Part shown: positions 1-9,107 of the stretch, one piece after another | Layout of the letters: the number at the start of each line of letters is the position of its first letter | How positions within the stretch are numbered: the first letter of the stretch is position 1 | Origin: a bacterium | GTDB lineage: Bacteria > Desulfobacterota > Binatia > HRBIN30 > CADEER01 | Assembly: GCA_030430165.1 (NCBI GenBank) | Contig: JAUIGL010000056.1 | Location: 1 to 43,846 of the forward strand | Direction: 5' to 3' | Length of the DNA stretch: 43,846 bases | Notes under the pieces: generated by a model | What the model was told of the DNA's origin: nothing | The model's input: only the letters and a program-made list of their open reading frames with translations | Database searches by the model: none | Made by a program: the position numbers and the translations under genes

Positions 1-93
1 CCCGTGTTCACCCGTGTCCTCAAAACAACGCCTGCTGCCGGCTTCCGCCCACCCGTGTTCACCCGTGTCCTCAAAACAAAGCCAGCTGCCGGC
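1..93. repeat. 51-base-period tandem duplication over the polB 3' end
   Basis: Bases 1-42 and 52-93 match with only two differences (positions 29/80 and 33/84); the first 28 bases are identical. The right copy contains the last codons and the TGA stop of the polymerase gene (71-73), so the left copy is a non-coding duplicate of that gene's end. The core CCCGTGTTCACCCGTGTCCT is also the complement of the CACGGGTGAACACGGGTG word dispersed elsewhere in the window (29520-29610, 40002-40030), so the duplication may have involved such a repeat. Confidence 0.8.
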
Positions 94-2386
94 GCAAGTC
101 CGCCGCGGTTTCGAAGTCGGTGCCGACGAAGCGCAGAATCGCGTCGCCGATCGGCTGGATCTGGTGCTTCACGTAGTGCTGGTAGTCGGGCTTGGCCGTC
201 TCCTCGCCGGCCGGCTCGGGTCCGTTCTCGGTGATCGTGTAGCGGATGATCGAGCCGTCCTGCGCGTTGGTCTTGCGCGCCGCCTGCACGTGCGGCGGCG
301 TCGTCTTGGTGTAGGAGTCGAGGCTCTTGCGCAGCGCCTTGCGGTAGACCAGATCGCCGTCGAAGCGTCCCGCCTCGAGGTCGGCGAGAAACCCGCGAAC
401 GAATTGCTCGACCGGCTGCTCGTGAAAAACCAGATTGATCAGCTCGCGCTGAAAGTTCTTCGCCACCTCACTCCAGTCGCGGCGCACCGCTTCGAGGCCG
501 ACGAACTCGATCGTCTCCTCGCCGTCGTCTGCCGCGAGCATTCCCGCGTAGCGCTTCTTGCTGCCGACCTTGCCGCCGCGCACCTCGGGGAGAAAGAAGC
601 GCCGGTACATCTTCTCGAACTCGAGCTCGAGGTGGCTCTGGCAATCGAGCTCCTCGGCAATGAACGCCGCCACCGAGTCGCCGATCGAAGCGCGCATCTT
701 CTCGGCGAGCTTCAGCGCCTTGCGCGGATCGGCCTCGTGGGGATCGACGAACAACGAATCGGTGTCTCCGTACAGGACCTCGTAACCGAGGCTCTCCGCC
801 GACTCCGCGGCCTTGCGAATCAGCAGCTGCCCGAAATGGGTGATCGCGTTCGCCGTGTCGGGGGAGAACAGCCGCGAGGCACCGGCGCCGAGGATGCCGT
901 ACATCGAGTTCATCAGGATCTTGATCGCCTGCGACTGGATCGGCTGCTTGCGCTGCTTCGCCTTCTCGCGTTCGTCGGCCAACCTACGCACCAGATCCGG
1001 CAGGATTCCCGGCGGTTCGCGGCGAAAACGCGCGCGGTTCGGAGCGAGGATGTCGTCGCGCCGGCTGCGCTGGCTGCCAACCAGCGACAGCGGGTCGAGA
1101 TTGAAGGTGCGGATGATGCTCGGGTACAGGCTCTTGAAGTCGAAGACCAGAATGTTTTCGTAGAGACCCGGCTTCGAGTCCATCACGAAGCCACCGGCGA
1201 TGCGCTCGGCGCGATGCGCCGCCCCTACCGAAGGAGCGACGATACCGCGCTGGCGGAGCTCGGCGAGGTACAGCGAGTCGATCGAGGCGATGGCAGCGTT
1301 GACGCGGTCGAGCGGCATGCCGGTGAGCAGGCTGCGCTCCACGGTCAACTCGACCAGCTGCGTATCCGCCAGAAGATCGGAAACCAGGCGAGCGTCTTCG
1401 AGGTTGTAGTCGACGAAGAGCTGCGGGTTCTCGCGGTAGTTGCGCTCGATCGCCTCGGCCCGATCGTCGCCGTGGATCAGCTTGCCGCGACCGAGAACGG
1501 TCTGCGCCGCGGTCTCGAGTCGATAGTCGGGAAGCTTGATGAAGGCGCTGCGCAACAGCGCCAGCCCGTCGAGGACGACTCGGCCGCAGAGAATCGCCCG
1601 CATGTCGCGGGTGAAATTGGCATCGCGGCGCGCTTCGAACTCCTCGTCGTTGCGGCCGATCGCGAACGACACCCCGCGCGCCTTCGCCACGCGAGCGAGC
1701 ACCGAGAGATCGAAGCCGACGACGTTCCAACCCGTGATCACGTCGGGGTCGACCTCGCGCAGGATGTCGAGGAAGCGTTCGAGGAGCTCCTTCTCGTTGG
1801 CGACCGCCTCGGCATTCTTCAGCGCGTGATCGCCGACGATGAGCACGGTCTCGACTCCGGCGCCGTGCAGCGCGATCGAGAAGATGCGCTGCGCCTTGGG
1901 ATCGGTCTCGATATCGATCGAAAGAACGCGCAGCTGCGGCGTCCAGCGAACTGGCTCGACCTCCGGATTGCGATACACGCGCCCGATCCGCTCGTCCTGC
2001 CTGAAGTCGCCGCGGATCGAGAGCGAACCGCGAATGCCGCGATCGATCAGAAAGCGGTAGGCGAAACGAACGTCGGCCTCGTAGTGGGCGATGCCGCGGC
2101 CGTCGAGCTGGCCGCGCAGCGCGGGCACCGAGCTCGGCGCGTCGACCGTGACCCGCGCGACGGGCTCGTCGTCGAACGTCTTCAGCCCCTCGGCGTCGAC
2201 CGATTGCACCGATGGAGCACCGCGCAGGGCTTCGGCATCGCCTTCGCGGACGAAGAAGTAGGGCCGGAAGCGATCCTCGACGATCAAAAAAGGCTCTCCA
2301 CCCTCGTCGACTCCGTAGAGGTGAATCTCCGGCGCCCCGGAGCGGGTTCGATAGGTTGGAGTGAGAATGAAGCCCTTGGTGGTCAT
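71..2386 (-). CDS. polB: DNA polymerase II, family B
   Basis: This is a family B DNA polymerase of the E. coli Pol II type, used in lesion bypass and replication restart. The product is 771 aa, close to the 783 aa of E. coli Pol II. The 3'-5' exonuclease Exo I motif SIDIET is at residues 156-161, with acidic residues D158 and E160. Polymerase motif A, DFKSLYPSI, is at 416-424, and motif C, YGDTDSLF, at 539-546 with both metal-binding aspartates. The MTTKGFILTPTYR start was chosen over an ATG eight codons upstream because it matches the family N-terminus. The gene is divergent from the CobS-like gene across about 110 bases. Its last codons lie in a tandem duplication. The long open frame on the opposite strand is a high-GC shadow. 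Confidence 0.96.
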   Translation of the reverse strand: MTTKGFILTPTYRTRSGAPEIHLYGVDEGGEPFLIVEDRFRPYFFVREGDAEALRGAPSVQSVDAEGLKTFDDEPVARVTVDAPSSVPALRGQLDGRGIAHYEADVRFAYRFLIDRGIRGSLSIRGDFRQDERIGRVYRNPEVEPVRWTPQLRVLSIDIETDPKAQRIFSIALHGAGVETVLIVGDHALKNAEAVANEKELLERFLDILREVDPDVITGWNVVGFDLSVLARVAKARGVSFAIGRNDEEFEARRDANFTRDMRAILCGRVVLDGLALLRSAFIKLPDYRLETAAQTVLGRGKLIHGDDRAEAIERNYRENPQLFVDYNLEDARLVSDLLADTQLVELTVERSLLTGMPLDRVNAAIASIDSLYLAELRQRGIVAPSVGAAHRAERIAGGFVMDSKPGLYENILVFDFKSLYPSIIRTFNLDPLSLVGSQRSRRDDILAPNRARFRREPPGILPDLVRRLADEREKAKQRKQPIQSQAIKILMNSMYGILGAGASRLFSPDTANAITHFGQLLIRKAAESAESLGYEVLYGDTDSLFVDPHEADPRKALKLAEKMRASIGDSVAAFIAEELDCQSHLELEFEKMYRRFFLPEVRGGKVGSKKRYAGMLAADDGEETIEFVGLEAVRRDWSEVAKNFQRELINLVFHEQPVEQFVRGFLADLEAGRFDGDLVYRKALRKSLDSYTKTTPPHVQAARKTNAQDGSIIRYTITENGPEPAGEETAKPDYQHYVKHQIQPIGDAILRFVGTDFETAADLRRQLALF

Positions 2387-2496
2387 TGCAGGTCGCCGAT
2401 CCAAGCACACTCGGCTCGACCGGTGTAGCCAGGCGGTGGAGCAACTACCCGTAGCGATCCCGCGTTTTTGGGGTTACCTTCGCCCCGGACCGGCCG

Positions 2497-3216
2497 ATGG
2501 AAGAAGAGACACAACAAAGCGCTCGGCCGCTGCCGGGCTTCTCCGGGTTCGTCACCGCCGGCCGCCAGTTCCTCGGACTCGACGACCAGACGCCGGTGGG
2601 AATCTCGGCGGTCTACTACCCGGCGGTCGGCCTGCTGCTGGGTGTTTCCATGGCCCTGCTCGACCTGGCGATCTCGCCGCGAATCGCGCCGCCGACCGCC
2701 AGCTTGATCGAGATGGCGCTGTACGTCGCCGCCACCGGCGGCCGCTCGCTCACCGGGCTCGCCCGCACCATCGCCCGATCGCTGCGGCCGTCGGCCGAGC
2801 CGTCGAGGGCGCTCTTGTTCGGGCTGCGCTTGGGCGTATTCGCCGTGGCCGTCGCCCTGCTGGCGCAAATCGAGAGCGGTCGCGCCGTCGCCCTGTTGTT
2901 CGCGCCGATGCTCGGAGCCTGCACCATGGTCGTCCTCGCCACCGGCTCGCGCGAGGCTCGGCGCGATCAGCGCCAGCTCAAGTTTGCTCCCGAGCTCAGC
3001 TTTCGCGAATTCGGAATTGCCAGCACCGCCGTCTTCGCCCTGGTCTTCCTCAGCACCAACTTCCTCGGCCTGCTGCTGGTGCTGGCAACCGGCTTTCTCA
3101 CCATCGGCCTGCGCCTCGCGCTGCACTGGCTGCGCGGCGGCGTCGACCGCGACTCGATGCACGGCGCAGGACTCTTCGTCATGCTGACCGTGCTCGCGAT
3201 CATCGCCGCCCTTTAG
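2497..3216 (+). CDS. CobS-like membrane protein lacking the catalytic aspartates
   Basis: A 239 aa polytopic membrane protein with the layout of adenosylcobinamide-GDP ribazoletransferase (CobS). An N-terminal FVTAGRQFLG stretch is followed by the membrane segment YYPAVGLLLGVSMALL (41-56), then LFAPMLGACTMVVLA, then a C-terminal hydrophobic helix. Family members carry a hallmark similar to GLHLDGLADTADG. Here the aligned residues 82-94 read GRSLTGLARTIAR, so all three aspartates are gone (to T, R and A). Catalysis of the final cobamide step is therefore doubtful; it may be a pseudoenzyme or a repurposed membrane prenyl/phosphotransfer relative. No other cobalamin gene is nearby. It is convergent with the next gene across 10 bases. 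Family assignment is by eye. Confidence 0.6.
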   Translation: MEEETQQSARPLPGFSGFVTAGRQFLGLDDQTPVGISAVYYPAVGLLLGVSMALLDLAISPRIAPPTASLIEMALYVAATGGRSLTGLARTIARSLRPSAEPSRALLFGLRLGVFAVAVALLAQIESGRAVALLFAPMLGACTMVVLATGSREARRDQRQLKFAPELSFREFGIASTAVFALVFLSTNFLGLLLVLATGFLTIGLRLALHWLRGGVDRDSMHGAGLFVMLTVLAIIAAL

Positions 3217-3226
3217 TCCGCAGTGG

Positions 3227-4165
3227 TCACTCCGAGCATCCGTCCAAGGCGAAGTTGACCGCCTGGATCAGCTCGTTGATGCGCACCTCGCCATCTCCAT
3301 CGCAGTCGCCGCAACAGCCGTCTTCGCACGGCTCGACCGTGGCGGGTGGACAAGTCTCGATTGCGCTCGGGGTATTGGTGGCAGGGATGGGAGGGCACGT
3401 CGAGTCCGGCATCGGTGTCGCCGTAGGAGTCGCCGGAGTCACCGTGGCAGATGCGTCGATCGCCGTCGCCGGCAGCAGCAGTCGCGTGTTGCCACCGCCC
3501 GAGGGCTGGGTCTCGATGTAGCCGCGTACCATCGTCGGGTTGCCGCTGAAGCGGAAACGGCAGAAGCCGCCGAAGATCGCCGTCGACGAACCGGTGATGC
3601 GCCGCGAAGCGCCCGCCGGAACCTCCACGGTTGCGTCTTCGACGACCGCGCCGAGCCCGTTGTCGAGCTCCGCCTCGACGATCACCGCTTCGGTCGAGAA
3701 GTTGACGGCACGGCAGTTGAGGTTGTCGCCCTCGCTGCTGCGGAGAGGCGGGCTGAAGGTGCGAGCATTGATCAGGCCGGCGTCGGCGTCGATCACTTCG
3801 GCCGGCGCCAACAGCCGAGTATTGCTGCCGCCGAGGTCCTGCAGGGAAATGTAGGTACGCAACAGGGTCGGGTTGGCGTTGAACTCGAAGATGCAGTAGC
3901 CGCCGAAGATCGCTACCGAGGAGCTGAGAATCTGGCGTCCCTCGCCGGCGGGGATCTCGAGGGTGCCCTGCTCGACGACCCCGGGGACGCCGCTGTTGAG
4001 CACAACCGAAACAGAGATCGGCTCGTCGCCGAGGTTGAGCGCCCTGCAGCCGAGTATGCTGTCGTCGCTGCTGCGCACCGGGCCGGTGGCGGTGACGATG
4101 GCGGCGGATTGACTCGCCGACAGAAGACCGGCGACGAGGGCGACCCCAAACAGTGACTTCATCAT
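3227..4165 (-). CDS. Secreted protein with duplicated domain and C-terminal calcium-loop motif
   Basis: An exported protein of about 312 aa. The start at 4165 has a strong GGGAGGAG ribosome site seven to eight bases upstream and is followed by the signal peptide MMKSLFGVALVAGLLSASQSAA. Two tandem repeats of roughly 105 aa follow. Each contains an RSS-x(4-6)-CRA-N start, an (E/V)PAG segment, an (S/T)AIFGG(Y/F)C core and a final NTRLL(A/L)PA. A Thr/Pro-rich linker then leads to CCGDCDGDGEVRINELIQAV, an EF-hand or dockerin-like calcium loop framed by cysteines. Such tails are common in secreted proteins of uncultured deltaproteobacterial genomes. I do not recognise the repeated domain. It is probably cell-surface or extracellular; a role in adhesion or structure is only a guess. 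Confidence 0.8.
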   Translation of the reverse strand: MMKSLFGVALVAGLLSASQSAAIVTATGPVRSSDDSILGCRALNLGDEPISVSVVLNSGVPGVVEQGTLEIPAGEGRQILSSSVAIFGGYCIFEFNANPTLLRTYISLQDLGGSNTRLLAPAEVIDADAGLINARTFSPPLRSSEGDNLNCRAVNFSTEAVIVEAELDNGLGAVVEDATVEVPAGASRRITGSSTAIFGGFCRFRFSGNPTMVRGYIETQPSGGGNTRLLLPATAIDASATVTPATPTATPMPDSTCPPIPATNTPSAIETCPPATVEPCEDGCCGDCDGDGEVRINELIQAVNFALDGCSE

Positions 4166-4296
4166 CGAAGCTCTCCTCCCATGCGCGGCGGCGCCGACGC
4201 GCGCCAGCATGTGCATGAGATAGCGAATCAGGACTAGCCGGTGCAATCGCACGCGATGCAAATGCGCAGGCAGCAAGGGTAGCTGTTTGGCGCGTT

Positions 4297-5730
4297 TTAC
4301 TCTTCCGATTCGCGCGACGATTCTTGCGTTGGGTGCGGAGATCCGTTGCCGCTGGCCTTGGCCAGCGGGCGATCGACCGGGGCGACCGACGGCACGTCGC
4401 GACCGGTCACGCCGAGCTCCTTGAAGCGGCGCGCGGTGACCAGCACGCGGCTGTCGAGCGAGCGCGCGGCCCGGTTGTAGGCGCTGACCGACTGCTCGAT
4501 GCCGCGGCGCAGGTTTTCCAGGTGCTCGGCGAACACCACCAAGCGGTCGTGCAGCTCCTTGCCGAGCCCGCTGATGGTCGCCGCGTTGTCACTGAGCTCG
4601 ACCTGGCGCCAGCCGTGCGCAACCGCCTGCAGGAGCGCGATCAGCGTCGTCGGACTGGCCAGGATGATGCGCTTGGCGGCGGCGAGCTCGATCAGCTCGC
4701 GATCGTGCTGCAGGGCGGCGCTGAAGAACATCTCACCGGGTAGGAACAGAACGACGAACTCGGGAGACTCGTCGAACTGATTCCAGTACTCCTTCGCGGC
4801 GAGACGCGACACGTGCGAGCGCACCACGCGAGCGTGATCGCGCAGCTTGGCGAGCGCCTCCTCCTCGGTCATTTCGAGCGCGTCGAGATAGGACTCGAGC
4901 GGTGTCTTGGCGTCGACCACCACGCTGCGCGATCCGGGCAGGCGAACCACCATGTCCGGCCGCAGCCGGCCGTTGTCGGTCGCACGCGTCGGCTGTTCGA
5001 CGAAGTCGCAATGCGCCGACATGCCGGCGAGCTCGACCACACGCCGCAAGTGCAGCTCCCCCCAGCGGCCGCGCACCACCGGACTGCGCAGCGCGCGCAC
5101 CAGGTTGGCGGTCTCGGTCTGCAGACCGGACTGCCCCTGGGCGAGCGACTCCATTTGGGTCGTCACCCGAGAGAACGTCTCGACCCGCTCCTTCTCGACC
5201 TCGTGAATCGTCTTGTCGACCCGCGCCAGCGCCTCCTTCATCGGCGCGATCAGGGCGGCCACCGCCTGCTCGCGGTTTTCCAAGGCACCCTCCGCACCGC
5301 GTTGCAGCTCGCCGAACGACGCGCGCGCGAGGTCCAAGAAAGCCTGGTTGTTGCGACTCAAGGCTTCCGACGACAACGACTGGAAGGCGTCGCGCAGGCT
5401 CTTCTCCGCCTCGCGAAAGTGTTCGATCTGCTGATCCGCTCGCACCCGCTCGGCCTCGAGCTCGGCGGCGAGACGAGCGGCGCTGCCGCGCAGACGCTCC
5501 GCCTCTTCGTCCAGTCTGGACTTCGCCCCTTCGAGGTCGTCGAGCCGACTCGATCGCTCCTGCAGCCGCGCTCCCAGGTCGCCGAGCTGCCGCGCCGACC
5601 GCACCCGGGCGAGCGACCAACCGAGGCACCAGCCGACCAGCGATCCGGCGACACCCCAGACAGCTTCCGCCGGGATCGCGGATAGCGCGGACCAGGCGGC
5701 CCGCATCGAGCTTTCGAACGACTCCCACAT
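4297..5730 (-). CDS. rmuC: DNA recombination protein RmuC
   Basis: RmuC-family protein of about 477 aa, associated with limiting inversions at short inverted repeats and carrying a restriction-endonuclease-like nuclease fold. An N-terminal membrane segment ([19 protein letters not shown]) leads into a long charged coiled coil. The conserved nuclease core follows, with [15 protein letters not shown], then [12 protein letters not shown] and [19 protein letters not shown], which are diagnostic. Start 5730 was chosen because the membrane segment follows directly; upstream in-frame ATGs would add a non-conserved leader. The gene is divergent from the DUF507 genes and followed on the same strand by the secreted-protein gene. 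Given this protein's link to inverted repeats, the hairpin-rich local sequence is a suggestive coincidence. Confidence 0.93.
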   Translation of the reverse strand: MWESFESSMRAAWSALSAIPAEAVWGVAGSLVGWCLGWSLARVRSARQLGDLGARLQERSSRLDDLEGAKSRLDEEAERLRGSAARLAAELEAERVRADQQIEHFREAEKSLRDAFQSLSSEALSRNNQAFLDLARASFGELQRGAEGALENREQAVAALIAPMKEALARVDKTIHEVEKERVETFSRVTTQMESLAQGQSGLQTETANLVRALRSPVVRGRWGELHLRRVVELAGMSAHCDFVEQPTRATDNGRLRPDMVVRLPGSRSVVVDAKTPLESYLDALEMTEEEALAKLRDHARVVRSHVSRLAAKEYWNQFDESPEFVVLFLPGEMFFSAALQHDRELIELAAAKRIILASPTTLIALLQAVAHGWRQVELSDNAATISGLGKELHDRLVVFAEHLENLRRGIEQSVSAYNRAARSLDSRVLVTARRFKELGVTGRDVPSVAPVDRPLAKASGNGSPHPTQESSRESEE

Positions 5731-5825
5731 CAACCCAACCTGCCCAGTCGCCTCCTGGAACGACGACCGATGCACCATATTGAGCCGGTTGCCGCCAAAC
5801 TCCAAACCGGGGGGTGTCGCTTCGC

Positions 5826-5854
5826 TTGCCGCTCAGCAGCCACGGCCGTATATT
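5826..5854 (+). promoter_or_regulatory. Candidate sigma-70 promoter giving a leaderless DUF507 transcript
   Basis: TTGCCG (5826-5831), a 17-base spacer, then TATATT (5849-5854). Transcription would begin near 5861, exactly at the GTG proposed as the start of the first DUF507 gene. No ribosome site precedes that GTG, consistent with a leaderless message. Predicted by eye only. Confidence 0.45.
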
Positions 5855-5860
5855 TCCCGC

Positions 5861-6136
5861 GTGTACATCAACGAGGAAAGACTGGCGAAGCTTGCCCGGG
5901 TCATCGTCAAGGCGATGGTTGCCCAGGGCAACGTCGAGCTGAAAGTCCCCGAGAGCGCGGCGGTCGACCGGGTGACCCGCATCTTCGTCGACAACATGGT
6001 CGAAGAGCAGAAGATCGAAGAAGAGGCCGAGCGCATGGTCGACAAGCTGGGCCGCCAGGCTCAGGGAATGGACCAGCGCAAGATCATTCTCGGAATCAAG
6101 GAGCGCCTCGCCAAGGAGAAAGGCTTCTCCCTATGA
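5861..6136 (+). CDS. DUF507 family protein, first copy
   Basis: A 91 aa protein beginning VYINEERLAKLARVIVKAM, which matches the usual DUF507 N-terminus (a short strand, then a helix on which Arg/Lys and hydrophobic residues alternate). The GTG at 5861 is preferred to the ATG at 5780 because the upstream 27 codons are unlike the family and a promoter-like sequence ends just before it. The family is small, mostly helical and of unknown function, and often occurs as two adjacent genes, as here. Its stop codon lies in the 11-bp hairpin at 6122-6146. The second copy starts 100 bases downstream. Confidence 0.85.
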   Translation: MYINEERLAKLARVIVKAMVAQGNVELKVPESAAVDRVTRIFVDNMVEEQKIEEEAERMVDKLGRQAQGMDQRKIILGIKERLAKEKGFSL

Positions 6137-6146
6137 GGGAGAAGCC
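6122..6146 (+). other. Perfect 11-bp hairpin containing the first DUF507 stop codon
   Basis: GGCTTCTCCCT (6122-6132) and AGGGAGAAGCC (6136-6146) are exact complements around a three-base ATG loop. The TGA stop (6134-6136) lies at the loop. No T-tract follows, so it is not a standard intrinsic terminator; it could stabilise the upstream mRNA end or pause ribosomes. Confidence 0.7.
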
Positions 6147-6153
6147 GGCTACA

Positions 6154-6230
6154 GGGTACGGGGTACGGGGTACGGGCTCTTTGCAGCGCCCCTCGGCTCG
6201 CCGTACCCAGTACCCCGTACCCCGTACCCC
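6154..6230. repeat. Inverted GTACCCC heptamer repeat between DUF507 genes
   Basis: Left arm 6154-6173 (three units of a GGGGTAC heptamer) is the exact 20-base complement of 6210-6229 (GTACCCCGTACCCCGTACCC), separated by a 36-base loop. The right side has a further partial unit (CCGTACCCA). Tandem GTACCCC words in inverted arrangement are, from memory, a dispersed intergenic repeat in several deltaproteobacterial genomes. It occupies nearly the whole gap between the two DUF507 genes. Confidence 0.85.
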
Positions 6231-6236
6231 GATTTC

Positions 6237-6509
6237 ATGAAATTCTCCGAAGGACGACAATCGCATCTGGCCCACGAGATCGTGCGGGTCTTCCAGAGAG
6301 AAGGCCTCGCCGAGATCGAGCGCGACAAGCACGTGCTGCGCGAGATCAAGCGCGTTTTCGAGTCCGAGCACGAGCGCGGCGACCACATCGACGACGTCGT
6401 CCGCCAGAAGATCTCCTCGCTATCGCGCCACGTCCCTCCGGGCAGTCCCGAATGGGACATTTTGTACAAGCGGTACTACGACGAGGAAGACCGCAGCCGG
6501 CGACGCTGA
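6237..6509 (+). CDS. DUF507 family protein, second copy
   Basis: A 90 aa, highly charged helical protein (MKFSEGRQSHLAHEIVRVF...) of the same family as the preceding gene; both have the N-terminal strand-helix pattern and are the usual family length. It ends YKRYYDEEDRSRRR. No convincing ribosome site is present before the ATG, where the inverted GTACCCC repeat ends seven bases upstream, so the repeat may affect its translation. The two copies are only distantly similar, so the duplication is old. Function unknown. Confidence 0.85.
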   Translation: MKFSEGRQSHLAHEIVRVFQREGLAEIERDKHVLREIKRVFESEHERGDHIDDVVRQKISSLSRHVPPGSPEWDILYKRYYDEEDRSRRR

Positions 6510-6569
6510 CCGGCTCCGCCGGGGACCACCTCCCAGACCCACGCCCCATTAATTTTCACCGGACGTGGG

Positions 6570-6596
6570 TTGACACTGAGTAAGGGGTGCTTAAGT
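6570..6596 (+). promoter_or_regulatory. Candidate promoter of groES-groEL
   Basis: A perfect TTGACA at 6570-6575 is followed at 15-16 bases by a weak -10-like TTAAGT (6591-6596). It lies 124 bases before groES in an otherwise gene-free stretch. The only other structure in the leader is an 8-bp GC hairpin. A standard CIRCE operator is not recognisable. Confidence 0.4.
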
Positions 6597-6606
6597 CTCG
6601 CGGGTT

Positions 6607-6629
6607 CGCGGCGGGCTCGCACCGCCGCG
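6607..6629 (+). other. Hairpin in the groES leader
   Basis: CGCGGCGG (6607-6614) pairs with CCGCCGCG (6622-6629) across a seven-base loop, about 90 bases before the groES start and downstream of the candidate promoter. It could shape the 5' leader; it does not cover the ribosome site at 6706-6711. Confidence 0.45.
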
Positions 6630-6719
6630 GGAGGGGCTCGCTCGGATTGCTGATGCGGGTCGCCACATCTCGTACACAATTCGAACGAAATCAGTGGGTT
6701 AGAGAAAGGAGCTACGGGT

Positions 6720-8698
<1,979 letters not shown>

Positions 8699-8740
8699 GT
8701 CGCCGGACCGCACCATCGATCCGAAACCATCGGATCCGGA

Positions 8741-8773
8741 AAGGGCCGCTCGATCGTCGAGCGGCCCTTTTTC
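8741..8773 (+). terminator. Rho-independent terminator of groES-groEL
   Basis: A perfect 13-bp stem, AAGGGCCGCTCGA (8741-8753) with TCGAGCGGCCCTT (8757-8769), around a TCG loop and running into TTTTT (8768-8772). It starts 43 bases after the groEL stop. Confidence 0.93.
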
Positions 8774-8776
8774 GTC

Positions 8777-9036
8777 CGCCTGCGGCGCGCGTCCCAAGAG
8801 CCGACTGCGTCGGCTCGTCCCAAGCACGCAATTCGCTGCGCTCTCGCGTGCGTCCCAGGCTCCCCTTCGCCATCGGCTACGGAGAGCGTCCCAAGACGGC
8901 TTCGCCGTCGCAGGGAGAGCCGGGCGCTGGCGTGAGCCAGCTTGGGACGGTCGGCCGCAGGGCGACCTTGGGACCGAGCGCGCCAGCGCGAATTGGGACG
9001 AATCGGCGCAGCCGATTCTTTCGACGCGCTGCGCGC
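8777..9036. repeat. Hairpin array A, spacer word GTCCCAAG
   Basis: About nine short hairpins are separated by an 8-base word. Forward words GTCCCAAG are at 8791, 8817, 8852 (variant GTCCCAGG) and 8888. Reverse-complement words CTTGGGAC are at 8941, 8967 and, partly, 8993. Perfect stems include GAGCCGAC-TGC-GTCGGCTC (8798-8816), GACGGC-TTC-GCCGTC (8895-8909), GCTGGC-GTGA-GCCAGC (8926-8941) and GAATCGGC-GCA-GCCGATTC (9000-9018). The words invert near 8917, so 5' and 3' words can pair and carry the hairpins as branches. It fills the gap between the groEL terminator and the LamG-like gene. Array B has the same plan. Confidence 0.85.
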
Positions 9037-9051
9037 GGCGGCGATCCTTGC

Positions 9052-9082
9052 TTGACATGCCCGGGGTCGGAGTTCAGCATAT
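9052..9082 (+). promoter_or_regulatory. Possible promoter of the LamG-like gene
   Basis: A perfect TTGACA (9052-9057) directly follows array A. The -10 is poor: CAGCAT (9075-9080, spacer 17) or GCATAT (9077-9082, spacer 19). It lies 50 bases before the ATG at 9108. Confidence 0.35.
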
Positions 9083-9107
9083 TTCGTTGCGGAGGCCGTT
9101 GCAGAGC

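Noticed and set aside
14-2428. An 804-codon open frame on the plus strand opposite polB
   Set aside because: It is the complement of a clear DNA polymerase; in high-GC DNA such antisense frames stay open by codon bias. It has no recognisable motifs or ribosome site.
6570-6594. CIRCE operator before groES
   Set aside because: TTGACACTG and GGGTGCTTAA only loosely resemble the arms TTAGCACTC and GAGTGCTAA, with wrong spacing and several mismatches.
8777-9036. CRISPR array in the hairpin-rich region
   Set aside because: Units are about 25 bases and palindromic, the repeated word is only 8 bases and changes orientation half-way, spacers are themselves hairpins, and no cas gene is present.
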